The notes under the pieces were generated by a model, which was not told where the DNA came from, did no database searches, and worked only from the letters and a program-made list of their open reading frames with translations. 64,000 bases of DNA, taken from contig DJWO01000006.1 of the NCBI GenBank assembly GCA_002441005.1, positions 92,444-156,443 of the forward strand, read 5' to 3'. The DNA is from Candidatus Aminicenantes bacterium UBA6228 (GTDB lineage Bacteria; Acidobacteriota; Aminicenantia; Aminicenantales; Saccharicenantaceae). Of the stretch, positions 8,277 through 16,178 are shown piece after piece. How positions within the stretch are numbered: position 1 is the first letter of the stretch; each line of letters starts with the position of its first letter. The translations under genes were made by a program, and so were the position numbers.

Positions 8277-10277
8277 TTAAAAAATTGACCGGCCAGTTAC
8301 TTCTGGTGGAATCTTAATCCCGAATAAGGACAAAAGGCCAGCCGTTACATCCTGAAGAGCCGGGTCAGCCAGTTTGACCGGCAGGCTGCTGATTAAACTA
8401 CCCGGAATGACTGCCGGCGAGGACATATGGTCTCCGCTCCATTTTTGCCGGTTGTCTTCAATCAATTCCCGGGGGAAGTTACCCAGGGGCGAATTCCAGG
8501 AAATGCGGTAATTGCGGTTAAAACCCAGGATAATGTCAGGGGCTAAATCAACATAGGGACCGTGGTAAACCTCCCGGCTGAGATAAGCCCTGAGGATTAT
8601 TTTTTCACCTGTTCTGGGGTCAACCAGCTGTTCCAGCTGCTCAGCTAACTGGCGCGTCAGGCTATCCCGTTCGGAGAGCGGAACAATTCCCTGAGCCTCC
8701 CGTCCCTTAAGGTTTAAATACAGGGCATTTAAACCGACCCCATAAGCTTTAGTTCTTGACCAGTCAGTTTGCTGGAAGAGAGTCACTTCCTCCGGCCGGC
8801 TGCCTGACAGCAGATGATGATAACCAGTCTGCAGCAACCAGGTATTAAGGTTAAAGCCCCAGCGGAAAGGATTAAAACCATGGTCAGACATAACGATGAC
8901 CGCAGTCTGGCCATCAACTTTTTCCAGGCACATTTGCAGGACTTTATCCATGTCTTCATAGGTCCGGGGAATAACCGGCCCGAATTCGGCTGCCTGTTGT
9001 TCATCATAGGCTGGATGATTTTTATCCAGAAAACGGTAAAACATATGCTGTCTTTGATCGGTATTGGAAAAATAATAAAAAAGGAGACCAGATTGGAAAT
9101 TCTTTAATTGATCTTCCAGGATTGTCACACTTTCTCGATAAACCAATTCATCCTGGGCCAGGAATTCAGTTTCATCCAGGACTTCATTTTCCAGAGCCGC
9201 CGTGTCAGCCGGCAGTCCTTTGGTAAAAAAAGGTCCGAATTTCTTAGCCAGTTCCTTAGAATAACTCTCAGGTGTGGACAAAGGCAGGGCCGGGTCTGAC
9301 GGATCGATATTGATCGGGCTGACATACAGCTTGAATTTTGGCCTGACCTCTTTGAGGTAAAAAAGGCAAATACCGCTTACTCCCTGACCCGGGATAAAAT
9401 CAAACTTGATTTTCTTCCAGCCACTCCACTCTTTTTCTTTCAGAATAAATTCCTGATCCTGGTAAGTAATTTTAGCAGCGGGGTGGACTGGATCAATAAA
9501 AACCTTAAAATCTACATAAGTTTCTGGCTGGCCTTTCTTAAAAGGATTATTTGGTCCGGGGATCCTTGATTCAACCCGGTTTCCGATGACGAATACATCG
9601 TGGACGCGGCCGCCGCCACCGTATTCTTCAGTTATCGTTTTGTATTCATTGGTATAAAAATTGAACAAGCCATAATAACCTTTGAGATCAGGAGTACCCA
9701 TGCCAGAAAAAGTTTTTTGCCTGGATTCGACCGGTGGATAATTGGATGGGATTTTAAAGACAGTAGCCGGAATATCATAATCTTCGAGAATCTGCCAGAA
9801 GGCCCGGCCGCGGCGCAGGTTGTTAATTTTCCCTCCGGACAGGGGCAAAATCAAATTGCCCAGCTTGATTTCATGTTTTCCTGGCAGTGATTCTGAAGCA
9901 GAAAAGACAGGCATATAGTTTTTGGGATCACGGTGGACAAAATCGAAAATAGCATGCCCGCCCGGGTCGGTTCCGGTAATAAAATTGGCCCAGGCTACCG
10001 GGCTTTGAGGGGGAATGCTGGAGCCAAGGGGGAGGAAACTGCCGGCAGAAGCCAGTTTCTTAAAATTTGGCAGACGATTGTCCTTCATCAGCTGAGCGGT
10101 TAAAACCGGATCGAGACCGTCCAGGCCAAGAACCAGTACCTTTCTGGCTGTCTGGCGGCGGCCTTTAGTGGTTAGAAAGCCAGTTTTTGGGAAAAAAGCC
10201 AGACCGGCTGAAGTGCTCAGAATAAGTTCAAGAAACTGGCGCCGGCTCAGGCCATTATCTTCTTTTTCTTCTGCCAT
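8277..10277 (-). CDS. Alkaline-phosphatase-superfamily protein with Tat signal
   Basis: A 666-residue type I phosphodiesterase/nucleotide pyrophosphatase-like protein. Residues 11-16 (SRRQFL) followed by a hydrophobic stretch form a twin-arginine signal, so it is exported folded. The catalytic core begins VLVLGLDGLDP (metal Asp53). The nucleophile is probably Ser92 in PQSPVAWANFITGTDP, where many relatives use Thr. Further metal ligands are visible in NTDQRQHMF, VMSDHGF (Asp465, His466) and SGDHMSSP. A large insertion of about 200 residues separates the first ligands. It overlaps the upstream gene by 23 bases. Substrate unknown. Confidence 0.85.
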   Translation of the reverse strand: MAEEKEDNGLSRRQFLELILSTSAGLAFFPKTGFLTTKGRRQTARKVLVLGLDGLDPVLTAQLMKDNRLPNFKKLASAGSFLPLGSSIPPQSPVAWANFITGTDPGGHAIFDFVHRDPKNYMPVFSASESLPGKHEIKLGNLILPLSGGKINNLRRGRAFWQILEDYDIPATVFKIPSNYPPVESRQKTFSGMGTPDLKGYYGLFNFYTNEYKTITEEYGGGGRVHDVFVIGNRVESRIPGPNNPFKKGQPETYVDFKVFIDPVHPAAKITYQDQEFILKEKEWSGWKKIKFDFIPGQGVSGICLFYLKEVRPKFKLYVSPINIDPSDPALPLSTPESYSKELAKKFGPFFTKGLPADTAALENEVLDETEFLAQDELVYRESVTILEDQLKNFQSGLLFYYFSNTDQRQHMFYRFLDKNHPAYDEQQAAEFGPVIPRTYEDMDKVLQMCLEKVDGQTAVIVMSDHGFNPFRWGFNLNTWLLQTGYHHLLSGSRPEEVTLFQQTDWSRTKAYGVGLNALYLNLKGREAQGIVPLSERDSLTRQLAEQLEQLVDPRTGEKIILRAYLSREVYHGPYVDLAPDIILGFNRNYRISWNSPLGNFPRELIEDNRQKWSGDHMSSPAVIPGSLISSLPVKLADPALQDVTAGLLSLFGIKIPPEVTGRSIF

Positions 10278-12480
10278 TATTGTTGGCCTTTTTTATCTTC
10301 TGTTCTTTTTCTGTTTTTATTCTATCATTTTTATCAGTTTTTTCCGAAGCTGGCTGTGAACCGTCAGACAGAAAAGATTGGCCATCAAAGTATTTGGGCT
10401 GCTCCAGGCCAAATAAATCAAGAACAGTCGGAGCAATGTCCATAATAGAAGGCTGGTCAATCTCAAACTTGAAATTGGAGAAAAATACCCCCGGGACCAG
10501 GTCCGGATCAAGGCAGTGGTCGCCGCTCCAGGCTTTGAGATTATCTTCAATAACCGTCTCGTTGACCCGGCCGGTAACCGAATCCCAGGAAACCCGGTAG
10601 CCTTCATTATAAGCGACAATTAAATCAGGTGCTTCCTGACGATAAGGACCATGGTAAATTTTCTCGGTATCAATCAACCGGTTGATGGCCGCCCGGCCGA
10701 GATCCTTGTCCTTCAAGCCAGATAACTTTTCGGTCAGCTCTTTTTTTAGATTCCGGTACTCTTCCCCGGGCTCAACCAGCCCCTGAGCCTCCCGTCCCTT
10801 GAGGTTAATATAAATGCCGGCCAGACCCAGGCCATAAGCTCTGGTCCTGGTCCAGTCTACCTGTTTAAACCATTCTTCACTCGAAGTGGCTCCCTCTTTT
10901 AATTGAAGATAACCATTAAGATATAGCCAGGAATTAAGATTTATCCCGCGCCGGAAGGATTTAAAGCCATGATCAGACATGATAATTAAACAGGTCTGGT
11001 CATCACTTTGTTCCAGCACCTGGCCGGCCAGCCCGTCCAGTTTTTTATAGAGATCTTCTATCACCGTGGCTCCGTCTTTAAGATGAGCAGTGGAGAGAAG
11101 GGCTGGATGGGATTTATCCAGATAGCGGAAGAACATGTGCTGCAGGCTGTCGGAGGTTTCAAACCAGCAGGCCACCAGTCCTTTTTTCGTTTTAGATAGA
11201 GCCTTAAAAAGAATTTTTTCTGTTTCCTGGTGAAAGGAATAGGCCAGGTCTAAAAAGGCCTGTTCTGGCAGAACTCCTTCATTTAGAGCCCAGGTGTCAT
11301 TGGCTTCGCCCAGAGTGACATAGCTGCCCAGCAGCTTGGCCAGATAAGAGGAATAAATAAACGGGTGAGAAACAGGCAGGGCCGGCTTTTCCGGATCAAT
11401 GTTAAGAGGGGTTATATAGAGTTCAAAATGAGGACTGGTACTCAACAGATAGAACCTGGCAATGGCCCTGACCTTGACCCCCAGTCCGGCTGGAAAACTG
11501 AGCTTAATCCAGGGCGAAAAAACACCTTTCTGGAGGTCAAATTTCTGACCGGAAACCTCAACTTCCACCTGCTCCTGTTGTTCATTGAGTCTAATCACCA
11601 TTGGAATTTTTATCTCTTGGGGCCGGGCCAGAAGAGAATTTTCCGGGCCAGCAATAAAGGTTTTAATCAGGTTGCCCTGCCGTTCGACCAGCAGGCTCTC
11701 ACCGCCTTCCTTTTTCTTTATTCTTTCTGGATTGGTAGTATAAAAAAGAAAAGTCCCCTGCGAACCTTTCAGGTCAGGCAGGCACATGCCCGATAAAAGA
11801 TGGCCTGAAAATTTTTCTGGCGGGAAGGTGATCGGGATACGAAGGATAGTTGAGAAAATTCCCTCCTGACCGAGTATCTTCCAGAAAGGCTGACTCTTTC
11901 TTAATAATCTTATTTCCGGACGGCCTAAGGGGATCCGGTATTTACCCAGTTTAAGAAATCTGGAGGGAGGGCCAATACGGGCTGAAGATAAATCGGGAAG
12001 ATAGGTTTTTGGATTGCGGCTTAAAAAATCAAAGATATTGTGCTTCGAGGGCTCGCAACCGGTCATAAAAGATGACCAGGCCACAGGTGAAATAGCCGGG
12101 GTGGTGGTTCTAAGCCTCTTGAAGGTTCCCTGTTTCTTCAGCTGGCTCAAAACCGGCAATTTGCCCTGGGCCATATACTTCTCGGTTAAATCCGGATCAA
12201 GACCGTCAAAGCCTAAAATGATAACTTTATCTACCCGGCTATTCTGGTAGGCTTTCTGACCGCGCAGGAGGCGAAAAAGCCAGCGGAAGGGCCAGGAAAG
12301 AATTGAAAACAAAGCCAGAAAAAAGGTCAGAAAAAAAATGAGAAAAGAAGACAGAAAAGCGAAACCGGCTCCCGGGCCAATATAGGCCTCGGCGCTTGAA
12401 GCCAGGATGAGAATCAAAAAAAAGAGCGGATAGATTCTTTTGAACCCAGTACCAAAAAGCCCGGCTGAACTTTGCCTCAT
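10255..12480 (-). CDS. Membrane-anchored alkaline-phosphatase-superfamily protein
   Basis: A 741-residue paralogue of its two neighbours. It begins with two hydrophobic segments: about 16-31, ending in the AYIGPGAGF glycine-rich motif, and about 41-63. A basic stretch follows (RWLFRLLRGQK), then the catalytic domain starting VIILGFDGLDPDL (Asp92), a probable nucleophile Ser131 in AISPVAWSSFMTG, SDSLQHMFFRY, IMSDHGFKSF and SGDHCLDP. The C-terminus is a charged Lys/Asp/Glu tail. It shares a four-base ATGA overlap with the upstream 432-residue gene and 23 bases with the downstream one, so translation is coupled. Likely a phosphodiesterase or phosphotransferase at the membrane. Confidence 0.85.
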   Translation of the reverse strand: MRQSSAGLFGTGFKRIYPLFFLILILASSAEAYIGPGAGFAFLSSFLIFFLTFFLALFSILSWPFRWLFRLLRGQKAYQNSRVDKVIILGFDGLDPDLTEKYMAQGKLPVLSQLKKQGTFKRLRTTTPAISPVAWSSFMTGCEPSKHNIFDFLSRNPKTYLPDLSSARIGPPSRFLKLGKYRIPLGRPEIRLLRKSQPFWKILGQEGIFSTILRIPITFPPEKFSGHLLSGMCLPDLKGSQGTFLFYTTNPERIKKKEGGESLLVERQGNLIKTFIAGPENSLLARPQEIKIPMVIRLNEQQEQVEVEVSGQKFDLQKGVFSPWIKLSFPAGLGVKVRAIARFYLLSTSPHFELYITPLNIDPEKPALPVSHPFIYSSYLAKLLGSYVTLGEANDTWALNEGVLPEQAFLDLAYSFHQETEKILFKALSKTKKGLVACWFETSDSLQHMFFRYLDKSHPALLSTAHLKDGATVIEDLYKKLDGLAGQVLEQSDDQTCLIIMSDHGFKSFRRGINLNSWLYLNGYLQLKEGATSSEEWFKQVDWTRTRAYGLGLAGIYINLKGREAQGLVEPGEEYRNLKKELTEKLSGLKDKDLGRAAINRLIDTEKIYHGPYRQEAPDLIVAYNEGYRVSWDSVTGRVNETVIEDNLKAWSGDHCLDPDLVPGVFFSNFKFEIDQPSIMDIAPTVLDLFGLEQPKYFDGQSFLSDGSQPASEKTDKNDRIKTEKEQKIKKANNNGRRKRR

Positions 12481-13775
12481 TTGACCTTTTTTAAAATCAG
12501 GCTGGCCACATCCTCTATGGCCAGATCCGGGCCATAATCTTCAGCTGCCCAGAAAAAGGCATCATCCCAGGTATGCATGCCCTGGAGATAGCTGCGGCCA
12601 AAAATCTCTTTTTTCTTGAGGGAACCTTTGAGGTCAAAGCCTGGATAGGAGACAGCCAGCAAATCCGGCCCGAGTGAGCTGTATTTTCCTTTATATATTT
12701 CTTCAGCTTTAAAAACCTGTCGGATAACTTTCTGCCCGTTGTATTCCAGCTGCAGCAATTTCTGAGCAATTTCCGCTTTAATTTCTTTTTTCTGGCTGCG
12801 GCTGACCAGTCCGCCGGGGAATTTATTTTCGAGATTGAGATAAATCCGGTTGGGGTCAAGGGCAAAAGCCACCGATTTAGGCGAGATATCATTCAGGCTT
12901 TTGGGTGAGGGCGTGGTAAAAGACAGATAGCCTTCCTTTTCCAGCCAGGCATTGAGATAGACTTCCTGATTGATGCCAGTAAAGCCATGGTCGGAAAGGA
13001 TAAACAGACTGTCTTCACTTTCATTTAGTTTTTTAAAACCAGCAATGATCTTGGCTATAATCCGGTCAATTTGCTGGTAAAAATCAAGAAAAGCCTGATG
13101 AGCCGGGTGGGACTTGTCCTGATAAGCTGACCAGAGAAAATGATGGAGCCGGTCGGTACCGGTAATGACAAATTCAAAGAAATCCCAGTCCTGCTCCCAG
13201 AAATAATTCAATGCTTTCTGATGGCTGGCCATGGTCTTAGAGAGTTCCGGCCATAAAAGAGCCGGGTTCTCAGCTACCTTGGCACTGTCCACATCTATCT
13301 GGTAGCCCATTTGCTCCAGAGTAGAAAACAAGGCCGGTGGATAAACTGAGCGGGAGAGATCAACCGCCACGAAGCCTGAGATCATAACCCCGTTAATCCG
13401 CCGGGCAGGGTAAGTGGAGGGTTGATTGATGACAATGCTTTTATAGCCGGACTGGGTCAGGATATCCCAGATGGTATCTACCTTGACATCAAGAAAATTG
13501 GGAATTCTGAGATCGTAGGTGCCAGGTTTAAAGTCCAGAAAACCAAAAATGCCATGATTGCCGGGGTTAGTCCCGGTCATAAAGTTGGTCCAGGAAACAG
13601 CTGAGATTTCAGGCAGGCTGGCCTTCATCTGGTGCAGATGCCCGCTATCGATCAGGCGGGCAATCGTACTCATCAGTCCGGTCCTGGCCAGTTCGATGAG
13701 GAGTGAATAGGGAACGCCATCCAGGCCGATGACACAGATTTTTTTCTTGCTTTTGCTCTTCTTGAATATCGGCAT
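12477..13775 (-). CDS. Alkaline-phosphatase-superfamily protein without signal peptide
   Basis: First gene of the phosphatase operon, 432 residues. No export signal is seen: a lysine-rich start (MPIFKKSKSKKK) leads directly into ICVIGLDGVPYSLL (Asp19). The probable nucleophile is Ser58 in PEISAVSWTNFMTGTNP, and later ligand motifs are TGTDRLHHFLW, LSDHGFTG and MHTWDDAFF. It lacks the large insertion of its paralogues and is some 230-310 residues shorter. The third-site motif is MHTWDD rather than GDH. The ATG lies only about ten bases from a near-perfect promoter, with no Shine-Dalgarno site, suggesting a leaderless message. Confidence 0.85.
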   Translation of the reverse strand: MPIFKKSKSKKKICVIGLDGVPYSLLIELARTGLMSTIARLIDSGHLHQMKASLPEISAVSWTNFMTGTNPGNHGIFGFLDFKPGTYDLRIPNFLDVKVDTIWDILTQSGYKSIVINQPSTYPARRINGVMISGFVAVDLSRSVYPPALFSTLEQMGYQIDVDSAKVAENPALLWPELSKTMASHQKALNYFWEQDWDFFEFVITGTDRLHHFLWSAYQDKSHPAHQAFLDFYQQIDRIIAKIIAGFKKLNESEDSLFILSDHGFTGINQEVYLNAWLEKEGYLSFTTPSPKSLNDISPKSVAFALDPNRIYLNLENKFPGGLVSRSQKKEIKAEIAQKLLQLEYNGQKVIRQVFKAEEIYKGKYSSLGPDLLAVSYPGFDLKGSLKKKEIFGRSYLQGMHTWDDAFFWAAEDYGPDLAIEDVASLILKKVK

Positions 13776-13785
13776 GACTTTGATT

Positions 13786-13813
13786 ATTATAACACCAGAC
13801 TTCCGGGTGTCAA
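13786..13813 (-). promoter_or_regulatory. Consensus promoter of the phosphatase operon
   Basis: On the minus strand a perfect TTGACA (13813-13808) and a perfect TATAAT (13791-13786) are spaced by 16 bases; a TG two bases before the -10 box adds an extended -10 element. Predicted transcription start is near 13779, only about four bases before the ATG at 13775. Confidence 0.75.
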
Positions 13814-13880
13814 TTTTTAAGCCGAACTATTCGAGCTAAATGAATGATATTAAATAACTTATAATAGGTAGCAGCTGCTC

Positions 13881-14576
13881 TTAGCTGACCTGCTCACCGG
13901 CTGCTTTGAGAACTTGCTCCAGATAGACTTCCTCCGGGACGGCCCCTTCCAGAGTAATAGTTTCATTAAAGATCGACTTAGGCACACCCATGACGTCATA
14001 TTTCTGGGATAGTTCAGGAAATTCAGAAGCTTCAATCATCGAGGCGGTGATGAGGGGTGATTCCAAAGCCATCTGATGAGCCAGACGGACAGCCATCGGA
14101 CAGTAAGGGCAGGTGGGAGTGACAAAAACTTGAATATTGACTTCTTTGGTCAATTTTTTCAAAGCTTCTTTGGTGGCCGGACTGAGTTCCGTTTGACCTC
14201 GACTGACCTCAACGATAGTTTCCAGCAGGCTAGTATATTCATAACCGGAAGGAATCCCAAAAAATCTGATGCCCGTATCCTCTTCCTTCTTCTTGATCAC
14301 GATGGCCGGAATTTTATCCAGATGATATTCAGCGGCCCGGTCGGCTTCTCTTTTAAAATCATAGACAGTCAATTTGATCTGGTCAGACAGACTGCTCAGC
14401 TCTTCCAGCAGCTGTTTTATTTCCTGGCAAAACTGGCAATCCGATGAGACTGGCTGGCCAGGGACAATGAGCGGGCTTTTTTCTTCAGTGAAATAGAGCA
14501 GTTCGACCGGATTGACCAGTTCGGTTTCAAACTTTTTCCGGGTGAAGTCTCTGACTTCTTGATCGAGCATTTCCAT
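13881..14576 (-). CDS. Glutaredoxin-like protein disulfide oxidoreductase (two CxxC sites)
   Basis: A 231-residue protein made of two fused thioredoxin folds. The first has CQFC (Cys47, Cys50) and the second CPYC (Cys156, Cys159, in FVTPTCPYCPMA). This is the layout of the archaeal/thermophile glutaredoxin-like or protein disulfide oxidoreductase family, which exchanges thiols in the cytoplasm and is often reduced by a thioredoxin reductase-like partner. No such partner is adjacent. No signal peptide is present. The AAAAGGAG site fits the ATG at 14576. The gene has its own putative promoter. Confidence 0.85.
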   Translation of the reverse strand: MEMLDQEVRDFTRKKFETELVNPVELLYFTEEKSPLIVPGQPVSSDCQFCQEIKQLLEELSSLSDQIKLTVYDFKREADRAAEYHLDKIPAIVIKKKEEDTGIRFFGIPSGYEYTSLLETIVEVSRGQTELSPATKEALKKLTKEVNIQVFVTPTCPYCPMAVRLAHQMALESPLITASMIEASEFPELSQKYDVMGVPKSIFNETITLEGAVPEEVYLEQVLKAAGEQVS

Positions 14577-14609
14577 GGTTAACTCCTTTTAATTCCTATT
14601 ACTCTTATA

Positions 14610-14638
14610 ATAATAGTATAGAATAAGCCAGCTGGCAA
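14610..14638 (-). promoter_or_regulatory. Putative promoter of the disulfide oxidoreductase gene
   Basis: Minus-strand TTGCCA (14638-14633) and TATTAT (14615-14610) are 17 bases apart, about 34 bases upstream of the ATG at 14576. Confidence 0.5.
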
Positions 14639-14737
14639 GTCAGACCGTTCTTCTGACGGGACAGTTAATTGACTTTCTCCCGGCTTAAGCTTAAATTAAA
14701 ACTTATTTATCTTAACCTGAATGTAAGAAAAAGTAAA

Positions 14738-16126
14738 ATGAAAAGGCTAATCGAGTATTTAGACAGAGAATATGAAAAAAAGACCCCCCGGAGCCGGTCG
14801 ATGTTCGAGCGGGCAACTAAGGTCATGATCAGGGGCGGCAGCCACACTCTGAGACTCTGGAAGCCTTATCCATTTTTCCCGGCCTCAGCTCAGGGCGCCA
14901 CCGTTACCGACCTTGACGGCTCAGTCTACCTTGATTACTGGCAGGGGCATTATGCTAATTTACTCGGGCATAATCCGGAAGTCATCAGGCAGGAACTGGA
15001 ACCCTATCTGGCGGCCGGGTCTCTTCATACCGGGTTTGAAAACTCGGTTCAAATTGAACTGGCTGAAAAAATCCTGACCGCTCTGGCTCAGCCGGGCTTG
15101 AAAATAAGATTCACCACCTCCGGGACGCTGGCTGCCACCTATGCCATTATGCTGGCTATGGGTTATACCGGCCGATATTATGTCCTGAAAATCGGAGGCG
15201 GCTGGCATGGCTCCTCTCCTTATCTCTTAAAAGGGGCTAAGTTTCATCCCGGCCGTGGCTTTAATCAAATGGACTCTGCTGGCCTGCCGCCTGAGCTGGC
15301 CAGGCATATTATCGTTACCAGGTTTAATGACCAGGAGCAGCTGGAGAAGACTTTCAAGAGATATGGTTCAAAACTGGCAGCCTTCATTCTGGAGCCTTTT
15401 ATTGGCGTCGGCGGGTTTCTTTTCTGTTCGCCTGAGTATCTGAAACTGGCCAGAAAACTGGCTGATGATTATGGTGTCGTCTTAATTTTTGATGAAATCA
15501 TCTCGGGTTTCAGGTTCTGTCCTTCTGGCTTGCAGAAGCTTTATGGGGTCAGACCAGACCTGTCTCTTTTTGGCAAACTGATTGGCGGTGGGCAGGCGGT
15601 GGCGGCCGTGGCTGGCCGGGCTAAGATCATGTCCGGTTGCGAGACAGCCGGCAGCAGCGGCTGGCACGTCAACTTTGAAGGGGGGACCTTCTCTGCCCAT
15701 GAAGAATACATGAGAGCCGGGCTGGCTATGCTTAATTATCTCACCAGCCATGGAAAAGAAATATATCCCCGGCTGGGCCAGTTGACAGCCAGGCTCAGAC
15801 AGGGCATTGAACAGGCCTTTGCCGCCGAAGGTCTTAAAGTAGTTTGCACTGGCAGTGGCCAGACAGCAATTGATGGCAGTTCTTTCTTTATGGTCAATTT
15901 TCCTCAAAAGGATAAGATCAGTTATTCTTCACCGGAGGACGTCTGGGATCCAGCCAGATCTGATGTTTTCCTTCGCGAAGAAGCTTTAAAGCTGGCCTTA
16001 CTTATTAATGGGGTCCATGTTGTCCATGGTGGCGGCTGCCTGTCAACAGCTCACACCGAACAAGACATTGACAGGACTATCGAGGCTTACCGGCAGGCGG
16101 CCAGTATTTTCAGAAGATTCTTATAA
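14738..16126 (+). CDS. Class III PLP aminotransferase (glutamate-1-semialdehyde aminomutase-like)
   Basis: A 462-residue enzyme. FTTSGTLAATYAIMLA marks the PLP phosphate site, ILEPFIGVGGF and LIFDEIISGFRF are class III signatures (Asp binds the PLP ring), and the Schiff-base lysine is in LFGKLIGGGQAVAAVAG. The sequence resembles HemL-type aminomutases, but it stands alone here without tetrapyrrole genes, so a different amino substrate is possible. A TTG at 14669 extends the frame by 23 residues. The ATG at 14738 is preferred because the conserved sequence starts there (MKRLIEYLDREYEKK), although its ribosome site is weak. Confidence 0.85.
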   Translation: MKRLIEYLDREYEKKTPRSRSMFERATKVMIRGGSHTLRLWKPYPFFPASAQGATVTDLDGSVYLDYWQGHYANLLGHNPEVIRQELEPYLAAGSLHTGFENSVQIELAEKILTALAQPGLKIRFTTSGTLAATYAIMLAMGYTGRYYVLKIGGGWHGSSPYLLKGAKFHPGRGFNQMDSAGLPPELARHIIVTRFNDQEQLEKTFKRYGSKLAAFILEPFIGVGGFLFCSPEYLKLARKLADDYGVVLIFDEIISGFRFCPSGLQKLYGVRPDLSLFGKLIGGGQAVAAVAGRAKIMSGCETAGSSGWHVNFEGGTFSAHEEYMRAGLAMLNYLTSHGKEIYPRLGQLTARLRQGIEQAFAAEGLKVVCTGSGQTAIDGSSFFMVNFPQKDKISYSSPEDVWDPARSDVFLREEALKLALLINGVHVVHGGGCLSTAHTEQDIDRTIEAYRQAASIFRRFL

Positions 16127-16178
16127 AAGTTTATAAGCGAATAATGTTGGCCGGGAAAAAATCAATCAAGCAGCCTGT

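Noticed and set aside
14669..14737. TTG start extending the class III aminotransferase by 23 residues
   Set aside because: The conserved sequence begins at the ATG at 14738 and the extension has no ribosome site.
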